NCBI GenBank assembly: GCA_001570385.1
Contig: BBYL01000007.1
Span: 1 to 64,000, forward strand
From: Microtetraspora glauca
Lineage (GTDB): Bacteria > Actinomycetota > Actinomycetes > Streptosporangiales > Streptosporangiaceae
Reading direction: 5' to 3'
Length of the DNA stretch: 64,000 nucleotides
Numbering within the stretch: the first letter of the stretch is position 1; the number at the start of each line of letters is the position of its first letter. Shown piece after piece: positions 55,960 through 64,000 of this stretch. The translations under genes were made by a program, and so were the position numbers. Under the pieces are notes generated by a model. That model saw nothing but the letters and a program-made list of their open reading frames with translations. It did no database searches and was not told where the DNA came from.

Positions 55960-55981
55960 CTTTCCTAAAGGAAAGTTTCCT
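55960..55981. promoter_or_regulatory. Overlapping palindromes in chitinase leader
   Basis: CTTTCCT-AA-AGGAAAG (55960-55975) overlaps AGGAAA-G-TTTCCT (55969-55981), 10 bases upstream of the chitinase ATG; on the chitinase strand the AGGAAAG also looks like its ribosome site. A repressor bound here would cover the ribosome site and probably the start of transcription. Confidence 0.55.
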
Positions 55982-56190
55982 AATAATTACGCGGATCGTA
56001 ACCCCGAGTCGTGGTGGCGGCAAGACCCAAAACGGTGGGTGCGTTCGGAAGGCTCGGCCTGGAAAGCCGAGGGTGGGCAGCCCCGCTTGGAGAGTCAGGG
56101 GTGGGTGCTCCGGTCGGGGAGAGCCAGGGTTGGCGCTCCGGTCCGGGAGGGTCGAGGGCGCGATGCCCCCCTTTCCCGCCTTGCGCACAT

Positions 56191-56233
56191 TTGCTAGCTA
56201 TGCGCTATCTTGGTGATATCACTTCAATAGCAA
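56191..56233. promoter_or_regulatory. Nested palindromes before the SPFH/RHH operon
   Basis: GTGATATCAC (56213-56222, perfect) lies inside outer arms TTGCTA (56191-56196) and TAGCAA (56228-56233), with a further GCTATC at 56204. It ends seven bases before the SPFH ATG and covers its ribosome site (AGGAGGGG). Typical of an operator autoregulated by the ribbon-helix-helix protein encoded by the operon's second gene. Confidence 0.55.
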
Positions 56234-56242
56234 GGAGGGGCG

Positions 56243-57094
56243 ATGGAGCGTCGGGCGTTCCGCCTGAACGGCTTCGCCGTGACGATCGGGCTGCTGGTGC
56301 TCGGCGGCGCGCTGGCCGCGGCCGGGCTGGCGATCGGTGTCGAGGCGTTGGCCGGGGCGGCGATCCTGTGGGGTGTGATCTTCGTGATCGTGGCCACGGG
56401 CTTCACCGTGATCAACCCCAACGAGGCCAAGGTGGTGCAGTTCCTCGGCCGCTACGTCGGCTCGGTGAACGACGCCGGTTTCCAGTGGGTGGCGCCACTG
56501 ACGACCAAGCAGCGCGTGACCCTGCGCGTGCGCAACTTCGAGACGGCCAAGCTCAAGGTCAACGACGCCGACGGCAACCCCGTGGACATCGCCGCGGTCG
56601 TCGTCTACAAGGTCGTCGACACCGCGCGGGCCGCGTTCTCTGTCGACGACTACGAGGAGTACGTCGCCATCCAGTCCGAGGCGGCGGTGCGGCACCTGGC
56701 CACCAGCCACCCGTACGACTCGCACGTCGAGAGCAGGACCAGCCTGCGCGACGGCGCCGAGGTGGCCGAGGAGCTCACCGCCGAGCTGCGCGAACGCACC
56801 GGGCTCGCGGGGGTCGAGGTCCTGGAGGCCCGGATCACCCACCTGGCGTACGCGCCGGAGATCGCCCAGGCCATGCTGGTCCGGCAACAGGCCGCGCAGG
56901 TCGTCGCCGCGCGCGCCCACATCGTCGAGGGTGCGGTCGGTATGGTGGGGCTCGCCCTGGACCGCCTGTCCGAGCAGGGCGTGGTCGAACTCGACGAGGA
57001 GCGCAAGGCCCAGATGGTGTCCAACCTCCTGGTCGTCCTCTGCGGCGACCGGGCGACCCAGCCGGTGGTCAACGCCGGCAGCCTCTATGCCTGA
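56243..57094 (+). CDS. SPFH/band-7 domain membrane protein
   Basis: A 283-residue protein: two N-terminal helices ([40 protein letters not shown]) followed by an SPFH domain ([20 protein letters not shown] and [20 protein letters not shown]) and a helical C-terminus ([20 protein letters not shown]). SPFH proteins form membrane microdomain scaffolds or regulate proteases. Start ATG 56243 with AGGAGGGG upstream. Two bases separate it from the RHH gene. Confidence 0.9.
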   Translation: MERRAFRLNGFAVTIGLLVLGGALAAAGLAIGVEALAGAAILWGVIFVIVATGFTVINPNEAKVVQFLGRYVGSVNDAGFQWVAPLTTKQRVTLRVRNFETAKLKVNDADGNPVDIAAVVVYKVVDTARAAFSVDDYEEYVAIQSEAAVRHLATSHPYDSHVESRTSLRDGAEVAEELTAELRERTGLAGVEVLEARITHLAYAPEIAQAMLVRQQAAQVVAARAHIVEGAVGMVGLALDRLSEQGVVELDEERKAQMVSNLLVVLCGDRATQPVVNAGSLYA

Positions 57095-57096
57095 CC

Positions 57097-57375
57097 ATGC
57101 CTGAGCGCAAGAAGCTCCTGCTCCGGCTGGACCCGGCCGTCTACGAGGCCGTCGCCAAGTGGGCCGCCGACGACCTGCGCAGCGTCAACGCCCAGATCGA
57201 GTACGGCCTGCGCCTCGCGCTCAGGCAGGCGGGGCGCGACACCAGACGCGACGGCCGGGACGGCGCCGGAGAAGGGGCCGGAGAAGGCGCGGCGGAGGGC
57301 GCGTCGGCGGGTGCCGGACGGAGCGCCGGACGGAGCGCCGGAGAGAGCACGGAGCCGGACGTCACGGATAGCTGA
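57097..57375 (+). CDS. Ribbon-helix-helix (Arc/MetJ-like) DNA-binding protein
   Basis: A 92-residue protein. Residues 1-48 form a ribbon-helix-helix: [20 protein letters not shown] then [20 protein letters not shown]. The last 45 residues are a disordered Gly/Ala/Glu/Arg tail made of EGAGEGA- and [14 protein letters not shown] repeats. Encoded two bases after the SPFH gene, so in the same operon. The usual job of such a protein is to repress its own promoter; the palindromes at 56191-56233 fit. Not accompanied by a recognisable toxin. Confidence 0.85.
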   Translation: MPERKKLLLRLDPAVYEAVAKWAADDLRSVNAQIEYGLRLALRQAGRDTRRDGRDGAGEGAGEGAAEGASAGAGRSAGRSAGESTEPDVTDS

Positions 57376-57457
57376 CCGGCCCTCCGGGACGTCCGACGGC
57401 GGCATGGCATCGACTGGCTCCTTCGGGGCGAGTGGGTGGTGGCGAGGCTTCCGCGGT

Positions 57458-57829
57458 TCAGACGGCGAAGAGCAGGACGGCGCTGATGAGGACGATCACG
57501 GCGGTGGCGAAGTGGATGCCGAAAGCCGCGGCCTTGGTGCCGCCATGGCGCAGGACGATGAGGGTGTCGCCGAGGGGCGTGAGGGCGACGGCCAGCATGA
57601 ACCAGCCCACCGCGTGGGCGTCCGCGAAGGCGATCAGGGCGAGGCCGATGATGCCGGAGGTGAGGTCGCGCAGGCCCTTGATGGTCAGGTACGCGGCGTC
57701 GCCGTCCTGCTTGGCGGGCACGCCGTAGCCGGCGGCGGCGGCCTGGGGTACCAGGAGGAAGCGGGCGCCGATGACGATGACGAAGAGGGTGAGGACGATC
57801 GCGAGGCCGTAGGCGATGGGGGTGAGCAT
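57458..57829 (-). CDS. DUF4267-family membrane protein
   Basis: A 123-residue protein with four helices (LTPIAYGLAIVLTLFVIVIG, IIGLALIAFADAHAVGWFM, IHFATAVIVLISAVLLF). AGYGVPAKQDGDAAYLTIKG and GLRDLTSGIIGL are family marks. Function unknown. Divergent from a TetR gene that very probably represses it; such TetR/DUF4267 pairs are frequent. Confidence 0.85.
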   Translation of the reverse strand: MLTPIAYGLAIVLTLFVIVIGARFLLVPQAAAAGYGVPAKQDGDAAYLTIKGLRDLTSGIIGLALIAFADAHAVGWFMLAVALTPLGDTLIVLRHGGTKAAAFGIHFATAVIVLISAVLLFAV

Positions 57830-57844
57830 GGTCCACTCCGATTG

Positions 57845-57857
57845 CTAGCAGTGCTAG
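57845..57857. promoter_or_regulatory. TetR operator copy 1
   Basis: Perfect palindrome CTAGCA-G-TGCTAG, 15 bases upstream of the DUF4267 start codon. Confidence 0.75.
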
Positions 57858-57894
57858 GAACAAGACTGACGCTATCAGAGCGACGATAGAAGCG

Positions 57895-57907
57895 CTAGCG
57901 GTGCTAG
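57895..57907. promoter_or_regulatory. TetR operator copy 2
   Basis: CTAGCG-G-TGCTAG, nine bases upstream of the tetR GTG. It differs from copy 1 at a single base, 50 bases away. Confidence 0.75.
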
Positions 57908-57916
57908 GCTGCAGAC

Positions 57917-58498
57917 GTGTCGATTCAGGAGCGCCGGGAGCGCGAGCGGGCGGAGCGGGAGCGGTTGATCATCACGGCGGCCCGGGAGCTGGCCGAGGCC
58001 GAAGGGTGGGAGGCGGTGACGATACGCCGCCTCGCCGAACGGGTGGAATACAGCCAGCCGGTGCTCTACAGCCACTTCAAGGGCAAGGACGCCATCATGG
58101 CGGCGGTCGCCGTGGAGGGTTTCGCCGACCTGGCCGCCGAACTGCGCGCGGCCCGCACGGCGGCGACCGATCCTCGACAGGCCCTCGCCGTGGTCAGCGC
58201 CGCCTACACCGCGTTCGCCGAGCGGCGTTCCGCGCTGTACGACGCCATGTTCAGCCATGTCGTCGACCTGCCGTTCGCCACCCCCGAGGCGCCGCCCGCC
58301 CTGCATGCCGCCTTCGGCGAGCTGAGCGAGGCCATCCGGCCACAGGCCGGTGACGACGACCTGGGTCTGCTCACCGAGGTCTTCTGGAGCGGCCTCCACG
58401 GGCTGGTCACCCTCATGCGCGGCGGCAGGCTCCCGCGCGCGGACCACGACCGGCGGCTGGCACTGCTGATCAGCCGCTTCACCCGCGGATCCGCCTGA
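57917..58498 (+). CDS. TetR-family repressor
   Basis: A 193-residue regulator. Helix-turn-helix TIRRLAERVEYSQPVLYSHF, preceded by LIITAARELAEAEGWEAV. The C-terminal ligand domain is of the TetR_C_13/WHG kind (FWSGLHGLVTLMRGGRLP). Starts at GTG 57917. It shares the promoter region with the divergent DUF4267 gene, in which two copies of its likely operator are found. Confidence 0.92.
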   Translation: MSIQERRERERAERERLIITAARELAEAEGWEAVTIRRLAERVEYSQPVLYSHFKGKDAIMAAVAVEGFADLAAELRAARTAATDPRQALAVVSAAYTAFAERRSALYDAMFSHVVDLPFATPEAPPALHAAFGELSEAIRPQAGDDDLGLLTEVFWSGLHGLVTLMRGGRLPRADHDRRLALLISRFTRGSA

Positions 58499-58895
58499 AC
58501 GTCGACCGATTCCCCGAGCCAGGAGGGGGATATCGGTCGACGTCGGCTTCGGCGGCGGCCCACCGCGGCGCGTTCTGGGGGCTGTTCTCGATGTCGGCCA
58601 GGCTGGTCGTGTCGGACCGTGGCTTGGAGGCCCCAGGTCCTTCTGCGCCGCTTGGACGTTACTCTCGTTCCGGCCGGTGACGACCGCTTGAGGACTTCGC
58701 GGCGGAAGGCGTTCTCGGGCTCCATGGCGGCGCTGCGGCGCCGTACGGGGGGCCGTCTCGGGGCGGCTGGGGCGGTCTGGGGCGGTCTGGGGCGCGCGTC
58801 CGGGCCGTCAGGCGAGTGTCGGTGCGGGCCTCGCGCTGCCGGCGGATCTCGCGGGCCCGGCGGGGGTTTCCGCGTGGATGTGCTATGGAGGTGCC
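58499..58895. other. Non-coding stretch
   Basis: No gene-like frame with a known domain. An Arg/Gly-rich open frame (58619-59137) overlaps the HAD gene in another frame and is not believed. A GGGGCGGTCTGG direct repeat lies at about 58765-58795. Confidence 0.5.
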
Positions 58896-59549
58896 GTGAC
58901 GAATCCCCGGAATCCCCAGGCTGTGAACGGCAGGCCCTTCGACGCCGTGCTGTGCGATCTCGACGGCGTGATCCGCTTCTACGACATGACCGAGTTGACC
59001 CGGATGGAGCAGGCGGCCGGGCTGGCGGAGGGAACGACCGCCAAGGTCGCCCTCGCGCCCGGGAACGACCTGCCGGTCCTCCGGGGCGAGCACACCGTGG
59101 AGCAGTGGATCGAGGCCATCGCCTCCGAGCTCGCTGAGCGGGTTCCGGCGGAGCGGGCCCGCGAGCTCGCCACGATGTTCACGCGGACCCCGTTCCGCGC
59201 CGACGAGAACGTGGTGGAGATGCTCCGCCTCGCGCAGGCCCATGTGCCCGTTGTACTGGTGACCAACGCGACCCTGGACGTGGAGGACGACCTCGCCCTG
59301 CTGGGTCTCGCGTACTTCGCGGACGACGTCGTGAACAGCGCCAGGATCGGCGTGGTCAAGCCGGACGCGAGGATCTACGAGATCGCCGCCGAGCGGGCGG
59401 GCGTCCCGATGGACCGCTGCCTCTTCGTCGACGACCGGGCGGAGAACGTCGAGGCCGCCGTGGCGCTCGGCATGACCGGTGTGGTGTACGGCGCCATCGC
59501 GGATCTGGAGGAGGCCCTGGCCCCGCTTCTCGCCCTGGCCACGCCGTAG
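58896..59549 (+). CDS. HAD-superfamily hydrolase
   Basis: A 217-residue phosphatase-like enzyme. Motif I is LCDLDGVIRFYD with both catalytic Asp, motif II VLVTNAT, motif III Lys in GVVKPDARIYE and motif IV FVDDRAENVEAAV. A helical cap sits between motifs I and II. This is the DUF/HAD-IA phosphatase group related to beta-phosphoglucomutase and haloacid dehalogenase. Start is GTG 58896, with GGAGG 8 bases upstream; an ATG at 58878 lies in the same frame. Confidence 0.9.
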   Translation: MTNPRNPQAVNGRPFDAVLCDLDGVIRFYDMTELTRMEQAAGLAEGTTAKVALAPGNDLPVLRGEHTVEQWIEAIASELAERVPAERARELATMFTRTPFRADENVVEMLRLAQAHVPVVLVTNATLDVEDDLALLGLAYFADDVVNSARIGVVKPDARIYEIAAERAGVPMDRCLFVDDRAENVEAAVALGMTGVVYGAIADLEEALAPLLALATP

Positions 59550-59947
59550 AGCGGAGTAACCCGATGGCGGGCAAACAATCCTGGAGATTATGGCGGTAAC
59601 AGCTCGGGAAGGACGCAGGTCATCGGCGCGGGCCGATTTCCCGTACGCGATTCCGTCCACCGGTATGGAGAGGATCGGTCGCCGCAGGGCGAGCAGACGC
59701 TCCTTTCGGGTGGGTTTGGGGGGAATAGCGGTTCATTGCCGATGTGTTGGCCGTTGAGCGAGGTGAAGTCCGGCGACAGGAGCCGGTGAGGGGGATCACG
59801 CGGCGCACGCGCAGGGCAGTGGCCGATCCGATCACATCCTGAAGCGCCGGGTGTCCCACGCGTACGCGGCTGTGAACATCCGTGCGCGGCGGCACCTGTG
59901 ATCCGCCCCCTTCCGCGCCTCATCGTCTCTGAAGGAGCACCGTCCTT
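59550..59947. other. Intergenic region
   Basis: I see no gene. It contains a lower-G/C part (59570-59760), probably with the promoter for the dehydrogenase gene downstream. Confidence 0.45.
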
Positions 59948-60994
59948 ATGCGGGCACGTCCGTCTGTCACGACGTCTACCGGCCCCGGTCCGAGCTCGGC
60001 CGCCGGGACAGGGGAACGCGGCGCCGGGAACGGCGTCGTCCTCACCGTTCTTCACGAAGACGACCTCCCTCCTTCGCGGGATCTCCTGCACGACCTGGCC
60101 GGCGAGGTCCGGTACGCCCGCCGGGCGGAACTGGGCGACGCGCTGCGGGGAAGCGACGCTCTCCTGATGTGGGACTCCTTCTCGCCCGCCCTCCGCGAGG
60201 CATGGCACCACGCCGACGCGTTGCGCTGGATCCACGTGGCCGCGGCGGGCGTCGACCGGCTGCTCTTCGATGACCTGCGGGCGTCCGACGTGATCGTGAC
60301 GAACTCCCGCGGCGTCTTCGACCGGCCCATCGCCGAATACGTCCTCGCCTGCGTCCTGGCCTTCGCGAAGGACCTGCCGGGGTCGTGGCGGTTGCAGGGC
60401 GAGCAGCGCTGGCGGCACCGCGTGACCGAGCGCATCGACGGGAAGACGGTCATGATCGTCGGTACCGGCGCCATCGGTCGCGAGATCGCCCGCATGCTCC
60501 GCGCCGTCGGCCTCACGGTCCTGGGCGCGGGACGCTCGACGCGGGACGGCGACGCCGACTTCGGCGCCGTGTACGACTCCTCGCGGCTCGCCGCGCTGGT
60601 CGCTGACGTCGACTACCTGGTCAACGTGGCGCCGTTGACCGGTGAGACCCGAAGGCTGATCGACGCCGACGTCCTCGCGGCGCTCAAGCCGGCCGCCCGG
60701 CTGATCAACGTCGGCAGGGGGGAGACGGTGGACACCGAGGCCCTCGTCGAGGCCCTGCGTTCGGGACGGCTCGCCGGGGCGGCGCTCGACGTCTTCGAGG
60801 AGGAGCCGCTCCCGGCCGGACATCCGCTGTGGTCGTTCCCGCAGGTGCTGATCTCCCCGCACATGAGCGGCGACGCGGCGGGATGGCAGGAGGCGCTCGC
60901 CGACACGTTCCTGGAGAACCTGCGCCGATACGTCGCGGGCGCGCCGCTGATCAACGTGGTGGACAAGCACCTCGGCTTCGTCGTCTCGCCCTGA
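59948..60994 (+). CDS. D-2-hydroxyacid dehydrogenase family protein
   Basis: A 348-residue NAD(P)H-dependent oxidoreductase. The Rossmann motif is VMIVGTGAIGREIARML. Catalytic residues: Arg in LINVGRGETVDTEAL, Glu in DVFEEEPLPAGHPLW and His in VLISPHMSGD. N-terminal VHVAAAGVDRLL-like IHVAAAGVDRLLF and NSRGVFDRPIAEYVLA are typical. The first 28 residues (Thr/Gly/Ser-rich) are unlike the family and probably flexible. Substrate not predictable; glyoxylate/hydroxypyruvate reductases are close relatives. Confidence 0.9.
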   Translation: MRARPSVTTSTGPGPSSAAGTGERGAGNGVVLTVLHEDDLPPSRDLLHDLAGEVRYARRAELGDALRGSDALLMWDSFSPALREAWHHADALRWIHVAAAGVDRLLFDDLRASDVIVTNSRGVFDRPIAEYVLACVLAFAKDLPGSWRLQGEQRWRHRVTERIDGKTVMIVGTGAIGREIARMLRAVGLTVLGAGRSTRDGDADFGAVYDSSRLAALVADVDYLVNVAPLTGETRRLIDADVLAALKPAARLINVGRGETVDTEALVEALRSGRLAGAALDVFEEEPLPAGHPLWSFPQVLISPHMSGDAAGWQEALADTFLENLRRYVAGAPLINVVDKHLGFVVSP

Positions 60995-61032
60995 TCGCCG
61001 ATGCCGGGCCCGGCGCCGTCGGCCCCTCCGCT

Positions 61033-61575
61033 CTATCGGCCGCCTCCCGCGTGGCCGGTGCGCTCCACACGGTCGACGGCATAGACCATCCGGCGGCACC
61101 GGAGCGAAGGATTGCTCAGCAACGGCTCGCACTCGCCGGTGCCGACGAACCCGAGCCGCTCGTAGAGCCGCCGCGCCCGATCGTTGCCCTCGACGACGTA
61201 CAGCGCGATCGTGGGATACCTCTGCTCCTGCGCCCAGGCGATGACCTCGTTCACCAGGATGCCGGCGGTGCCGTCGCCGCGAGCGGAGGGGTGCACCCAC
61301 ATGCTGATCAGCTCGACGGCGTCCGGCCCCTCTTCCGGGAAGTAGGCGCCGACGATGCCGACCGGGGTCACGTCGCGGAAGGCGACCGCCCGGAGTCCGC
61401 CCTCCGGCCGCAGGCGTGCCCGCCAGGTCGCCTCGTCGTACGTCTGCTCGGTGGCGAGTGACGCGCCGAACGCGTCCGGCGCGTCCGCGAGCGCGGTGAG
61501 GCGCAACTCGCGCCAGACGGCCCAATCATCAGGCCCGATCCGGCGCATGCTCACATTGCCGGTCATGTCGCCCAT
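61033..61575 (-). CDS. GNAT family N-acetyltransferase
   Basis: A 180-residue acetyltransferase with MRRIGPDDWAVWRELRLTAL at the N-terminus, the acetyl-CoA loop in WVHPSARGDGTAGILV (V-x-P-x-x-R-G-x-G) and ALYVVEGNDRARRLYERLGF at the C-terminus. Start ATG 61575 (or GTG 61578), with GGAGG upstream. A longer open frame runs upstream into the kinase gene, but it is antisense-like and not coding. Confidence 0.87.
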   Translation of the reverse strand: MGDMTGNVSMRRIGPDDWAVWRELRLTALADAPDAFGASLATEQTYDEATWRARLRPEGGLRAVAFRDVTPVGIVGAYFPEEGPDAVELISMWVHPSARGDGTAGILVNEVIAWAQEQRYPTIALYVVEGNDRARRLYERLGFVGTGECEPLLSNPSLRCRRMVYAVDRVERTGHAGGGR

Positions 61576-61691
61576 CACCGTGTTTCCTCCGCGTTTCCTC
61601 CGCGCCCGATGACGATCCGGCCAATGTACGGGAACCCCCTCGAACCCGCGCGCCAATATTCGCCCCGGCGGCGGCGAGGAGGTGGCGGTGT

Positions 61692-63053
61692 TCAGCGGCA
61701 CAGGGGGATGCGGAGCACGAACCTGGCGCCGCGCGGGCTGTCGCCGATCGTGAGCGTGCCGCCGTGGTTCTCGGCGATCTGCCGGGCGATCGGCAGTCCG
61801 AGGCCGGTTCCCCCGGCGTCCTTCTTCCTGGAGGCGTCGAGCCGGGCGAAGCGCTGGAAGACGATCTCCCGTTTGTCGGGCGGGATGCCGTCGCCGTCGT
61901 CCTGCACTTCGAGCACCGCCGCCCCGTCGTCGCGGGCGACCTTGATCGTCACGTTGCTCTCGGCGTGGCGCTCCGCGTTGTCGAGGAGGTTGCCGAGCAG
62001 GCGGGCCAGGTGGAGCCGATCGCCGGTGACCGTCACGTCGGGCGCGAGCTGCTCGGTCACCGTGACGCTGCGCGGTCGCAGTGCCAGCTCGGACGTGACC
62101 AGCTCGGCCAGATCGATGGGATCGTGCCGCCTGGGGGCGCCCGCGTCCAGCCGTGCGATCTGCAGGAGGCTGGAGACCAGGGCCTGCAGTCGTTCCACGC
62201 TGTCCAGCAGCGTCCGCGCGGTGGCCCCCCAGTCGGTGTCCTCCGGGTGGAGGAGCGCCTCCTCGATCTCGGTGCGTATCGCGGTCAAGGGGGTGCGCAG
62301 GTCGTGGGAGGCGTCCGAGGCGAAGCGGCGCTGCCGATCGACCGCCGTCTCGGCCCGGTCGAGCGTCTGGTTCGCCCGCTCGGCGAGCCGCCGCAGCTCG
62401 TCGTGGAACCAGGGGACCGGCACCCGCCGGCTCAGGTCGCCGACGGTGATCTCGGCCAGCTCGGACGTCATGACGTCCACCGGAGCGAGCGTCCTGCTCA
62501 CGATCCGGTTGGCTGCCAGGGCCGTCGCCCCGACCAGCACGATCCACCCGGCGATGACCAGGCCGAGCACCGTGAAACTGACATACCAGGGGACATCGGG
62601 GACCGCTATGTGGAGCCGCCACACCCCGTCGGGCATATGGAAGGGGAAGTAGATGCCGATCTTGCACTCGCCGGGGAACGCTCGCAGGTCGCAGACGTTC
62701 CGGGTCGCGTAGCCCGTGGGCTGCATCATCAGCCTGTTCATCGGTGGTGCGTTCGCCACGTTGGGCGTCGCCGCGACGAGGGTGCCGGACGGGTTGAAGA
62801 CCTGGATCGCGGTCCCCGGAGTGTCGGGCAGACGAGGAACCCTGCCCTTCTCGTGCACCTGCTGGGTGATCTCCACCGCCTGGGCGACGAGGTTCTTCAC
62901 GTGATATTCCCTGACGTTCTCCCGTATGGCCATCAGGATGATCGCCGCGCCGACAGTGCAGATCAGCGCCATGACGGCAGCCGTGATCGCCGTCAGGCGG
63001 GTTCTGATGGAGCAGCGCTGCCACATGCTCACCCGGGCCCTGTCGTCACCCAC
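61692..63053 (-). CDS. Sensor histidine kinase, HisKA type (orphan in window)
   Basis: A 453-residue OmpR-family-type kinase. First helix AITAAVMALICTVGAAIIL, an extracytoplasmic sensor part (about residues 45-155, with two Cys in VCDLRAFPGECKI), second helix VLGLVIAGWIVLVGATALA, HAMP, HisKA with the phosphorylated His in DASHDLRTPLTAIR, then the ATPase domain with NLLDNAERHA, DDGDGIPPDK and GTGLGLPIARQI. No response-regulator gene is adjacent in the window. Starts at 63053 or the ATG at 63026. Confidence 0.9.
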   Translation of the reverse strand: MGDDRARVSMWQRCSIRTRLTAITAAVMALICTVGAAIILMAIRENVREYHVKNLVAQAVEITQQVHEKGRVPRLPDTPGTAIQVFNPSGTLVAATPNVANAPPMNRLMMQPTGYATRNVCDLRAFPGECKIGIYFPFHMPDGVWRLHIAVPDVPWYVSFTVLGLVIAGWIVLVGATALAANRIVSRTLAPVDVMTSELAEITVGDLSRRVPVPWFHDELRRLAERANQTLDRAETAVDRQRRFASDASHDLRTPLTAIRTEIEEALLHPEDTDWGATARTLLDSVERLQALVSSLLQIARLDAGAPRRHDPIDLAELVTSELALRPRSVTVTEQLAPDVTVTGDRLHLARLLGNLLDNAERHAESNVTIKVARDDGAAVLEVQDDGDGIPPDKREIVFQRFARLDASRKKDAGGTGLGLPIARQIAENHGGTLTIGDSPRGARFVLRIPLCR

Positions 63054-63301
63054 GTGATCACACTAGGGCAGCTGTTTTCGATAAAAGGGATATTTCACCC
63101 CAAAAATGGTCAACGGGCGCGCCGTGTTCCGGGCCGCTTTCCCGCCGACACCCGCGTCCGGCATGGCCCGCCGATGTCCGCCGCGTACGGCGGAGCGCCA
63201 CGCGCGCGGGGGCGGCACCAAGGCACTCCGGGTTTCGCGCCGGTGGCCGGACGGGTTCGTGATCCGGCCACCGGCATGGGGGGTGGAAGGGGCTGAAGCG
63301 G
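63054..63301. other. Intergenic region upstream of the kinase
   Basis: Contains an AT-rich run (63061-63110: TTTTCGATAAAAGGGATATTTC) likely to include the kinase promoter. No gene. Confidence 0.4.
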
Positions 63302-63823
63302 TCAGGACTTGGCGCACCACACCTTGACCGCGCCGATCACCTTGTACGCCTGCGCCTGGGTGATCGCCGTGTCGCCGCCGGACAGTTGGGCGACCGTGTA
63401 CTGAGCCAGGCTCATGCCGCCCTCCGGGGGATTGAGGATCCGGCTGCACACCTGGCCGGCCTGCCGTATCGCGCGGTCCTCGTTCTCGGCGAGTCCGGGC
63501 GCGATCGCCTGGAGCGTTTCCAGGTAGACCGCTCGCTGCCCGGCGTCAGGTGCCGGCAGCGTGGCCGTGCGGTCGGCCGCCGCGCTCTTGGCCGGCTTCG
63601 CGGCCGGCGGCTTCGCCTCCTCGCCGCCGGTCAGCAGAACGATCGTGACGCCGACGGCGGCGACGACCACGATGGCGACGACGATCAGCAGCGGCGCCTT
63701 GCTGCGGGGCTTGCGGCGGGAGGTCGGCGGTGGGGGAGGGCCGGGCTGTCCCGGTTGCTGCTGCCATTGCTGCTGGGGCGGGGCGTCATACGGCTGCTGC
63801 TGGTAGCCAGGCGTTTGGTGCAT
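63302..63823 (-). CDS. Proline/glutamine-rich membrane-anchored protein
   Basis: A 173-residue protein. The N-terminal 45 residues are Gln/Pro-rich and cytoplasmic (YQQQPYDAPPQQQWQQQPGQ), followed by one helix (LLIVVAIVVVAAVGVTIVLL) and an extracytoplasmic domain (about residues 85-173: AVYLETLQAIAPGLAENEDR, QVCSRILNPPEGGMSLAQYT, VIGAVKVWCAKS). Two Cys probably form a disulphide; the domain resembles DUF732, a small secreted fold of actinobacteria. Start ATG 63823. The remaining bases to 64000 show no gene. Confidence 0.75.
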   Translation of the reverse strand: MHQTPGYQQQPYDAPPQQQWQQQPGQPGPPPPPTSRRKPRSKAPLLIVVAIVVVAAVGVTIVLLTGGEEAKPPAAKPAKSAAADRTATLPAPDAGQRAVYLETLQAIAPGLAENEDRAIRQAGQVCSRILNPPEGGMSLAQYTVAQLSGGDTAITQAQAYKVIGAVKVWCAKS

Positions 63824-64000
63824 GAATTTGAACGTAGAGCCCTCGGCTCTTCCTTGTCGCGGGTATACGCCGAAATGGCCGCTTTTGGTCGCGAATATCC
63901 GAGCTGTCGATCATCAGATACCGCATCCACTGCTATTCCGGACATAAAGGTGAAAATAGCGTCAAAGGATGCTTTGGGGGGCTTGTTAGGCCAGGGAGCG

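Noticed and set aside
57097..57375. Antitoxin of a toxin-antitoxin module
   Set aside because: The ribbon-helix-helix protein is present, but the partner is an SPFH membrane protein and no known toxin fold lies beside it.

Overview
The window is about 70% G+C with dense, mostly GTG/ATG-started genes. It carries AfsR-like and LAL-type regulators, a P450 with private redox partners, an elongator tRNA-Met/rpmG/MaoC-pair/murB block and many exported proteins. This points to the chromosome of a soil actinomycete, most likely Streptosporangiales (Streptosporangiaceae). That assignment rests on gene content and order as I know them, not on a database search.

1-6.7 kb is accessory ground. An IS5-family element runs off the left edge; its transposase needs a -1 frameshift. 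It is followed by a GNAT acetyltransferase, an unrecognised gene, an alpha/beta hydrolase, a decayed MFS transporter, a T4-Rnl2-like RNA ligase, a perfect 28-bp tandem repeat and a two-domain VOC protein. 7-13.6 kb holds a membrane protein, a NarL-type two-component pair, a second hydrolase, an AraC/VOC pair with an ATGA overlap, and a secreted seven-repeat YVTN propeller. 13.6-16.5 kb is a three-gene class I P450 operon (ferredoxin, ferredoxin reductase, P450). 16.6-20.5 kb holds an exported NlpC/P60 protein translationally coupled to a 1.1-kb-codon AfsR-like regulator. A 15-bp repeat array and a hemerythrin follow.

21.5-27.3 kb is the conserved core: small protein, lipoprotein, tRNA-Thr(GGT), tRNA-Met(CAT), rpmG (L33), two MaoC hydratases (HadA/HadB-like), a disordered acidic protein, murB, then a yybP-ykoY manganese riboswitch in front of a GDT1/TMEM165-family cation exporter. 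The 3' ends of rpmG and of murB are each followed by degenerate tandem copies of themselves. 27.4-34.4 kb holds a LAL-type regulator, a 54-aa small gene, and deoC with a full-length and a half-length aldehyde dehydrogenase.

34.4-46.8 kb holds a LURP-one protein, a TetR repressor divergent from a YhgE-like membrane protein with two palindromic operators, an YbhN-like flippase-fold protein, CsbD, PspC, lipB, an HD protein, a membrane-anchored multicopper oxidase with a small membrane partner, gdhA, and the KtrB/KtrA potassium uptake pair. 47-64 kb holds two small secreted proteins flanking asnB, a DHA2 drug exporter with two small membrane genes, a large GH18 chitinase, an SPFH/ribbon-helix-helix operon, a TetR/DUF4267 divergent pair with twin operators, a HAD phosphatase, a D-2-hydroxyacid dehydrogenase, a GNAT acetyltransferase, an orphan sensor kinase and a proline-rich membrane-anchored protein.

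No CRISPR array, prophage or large biosynthetic cluster is visible. Short tandem repeats placed just after stop codons are the most unusual recurring property of the window.
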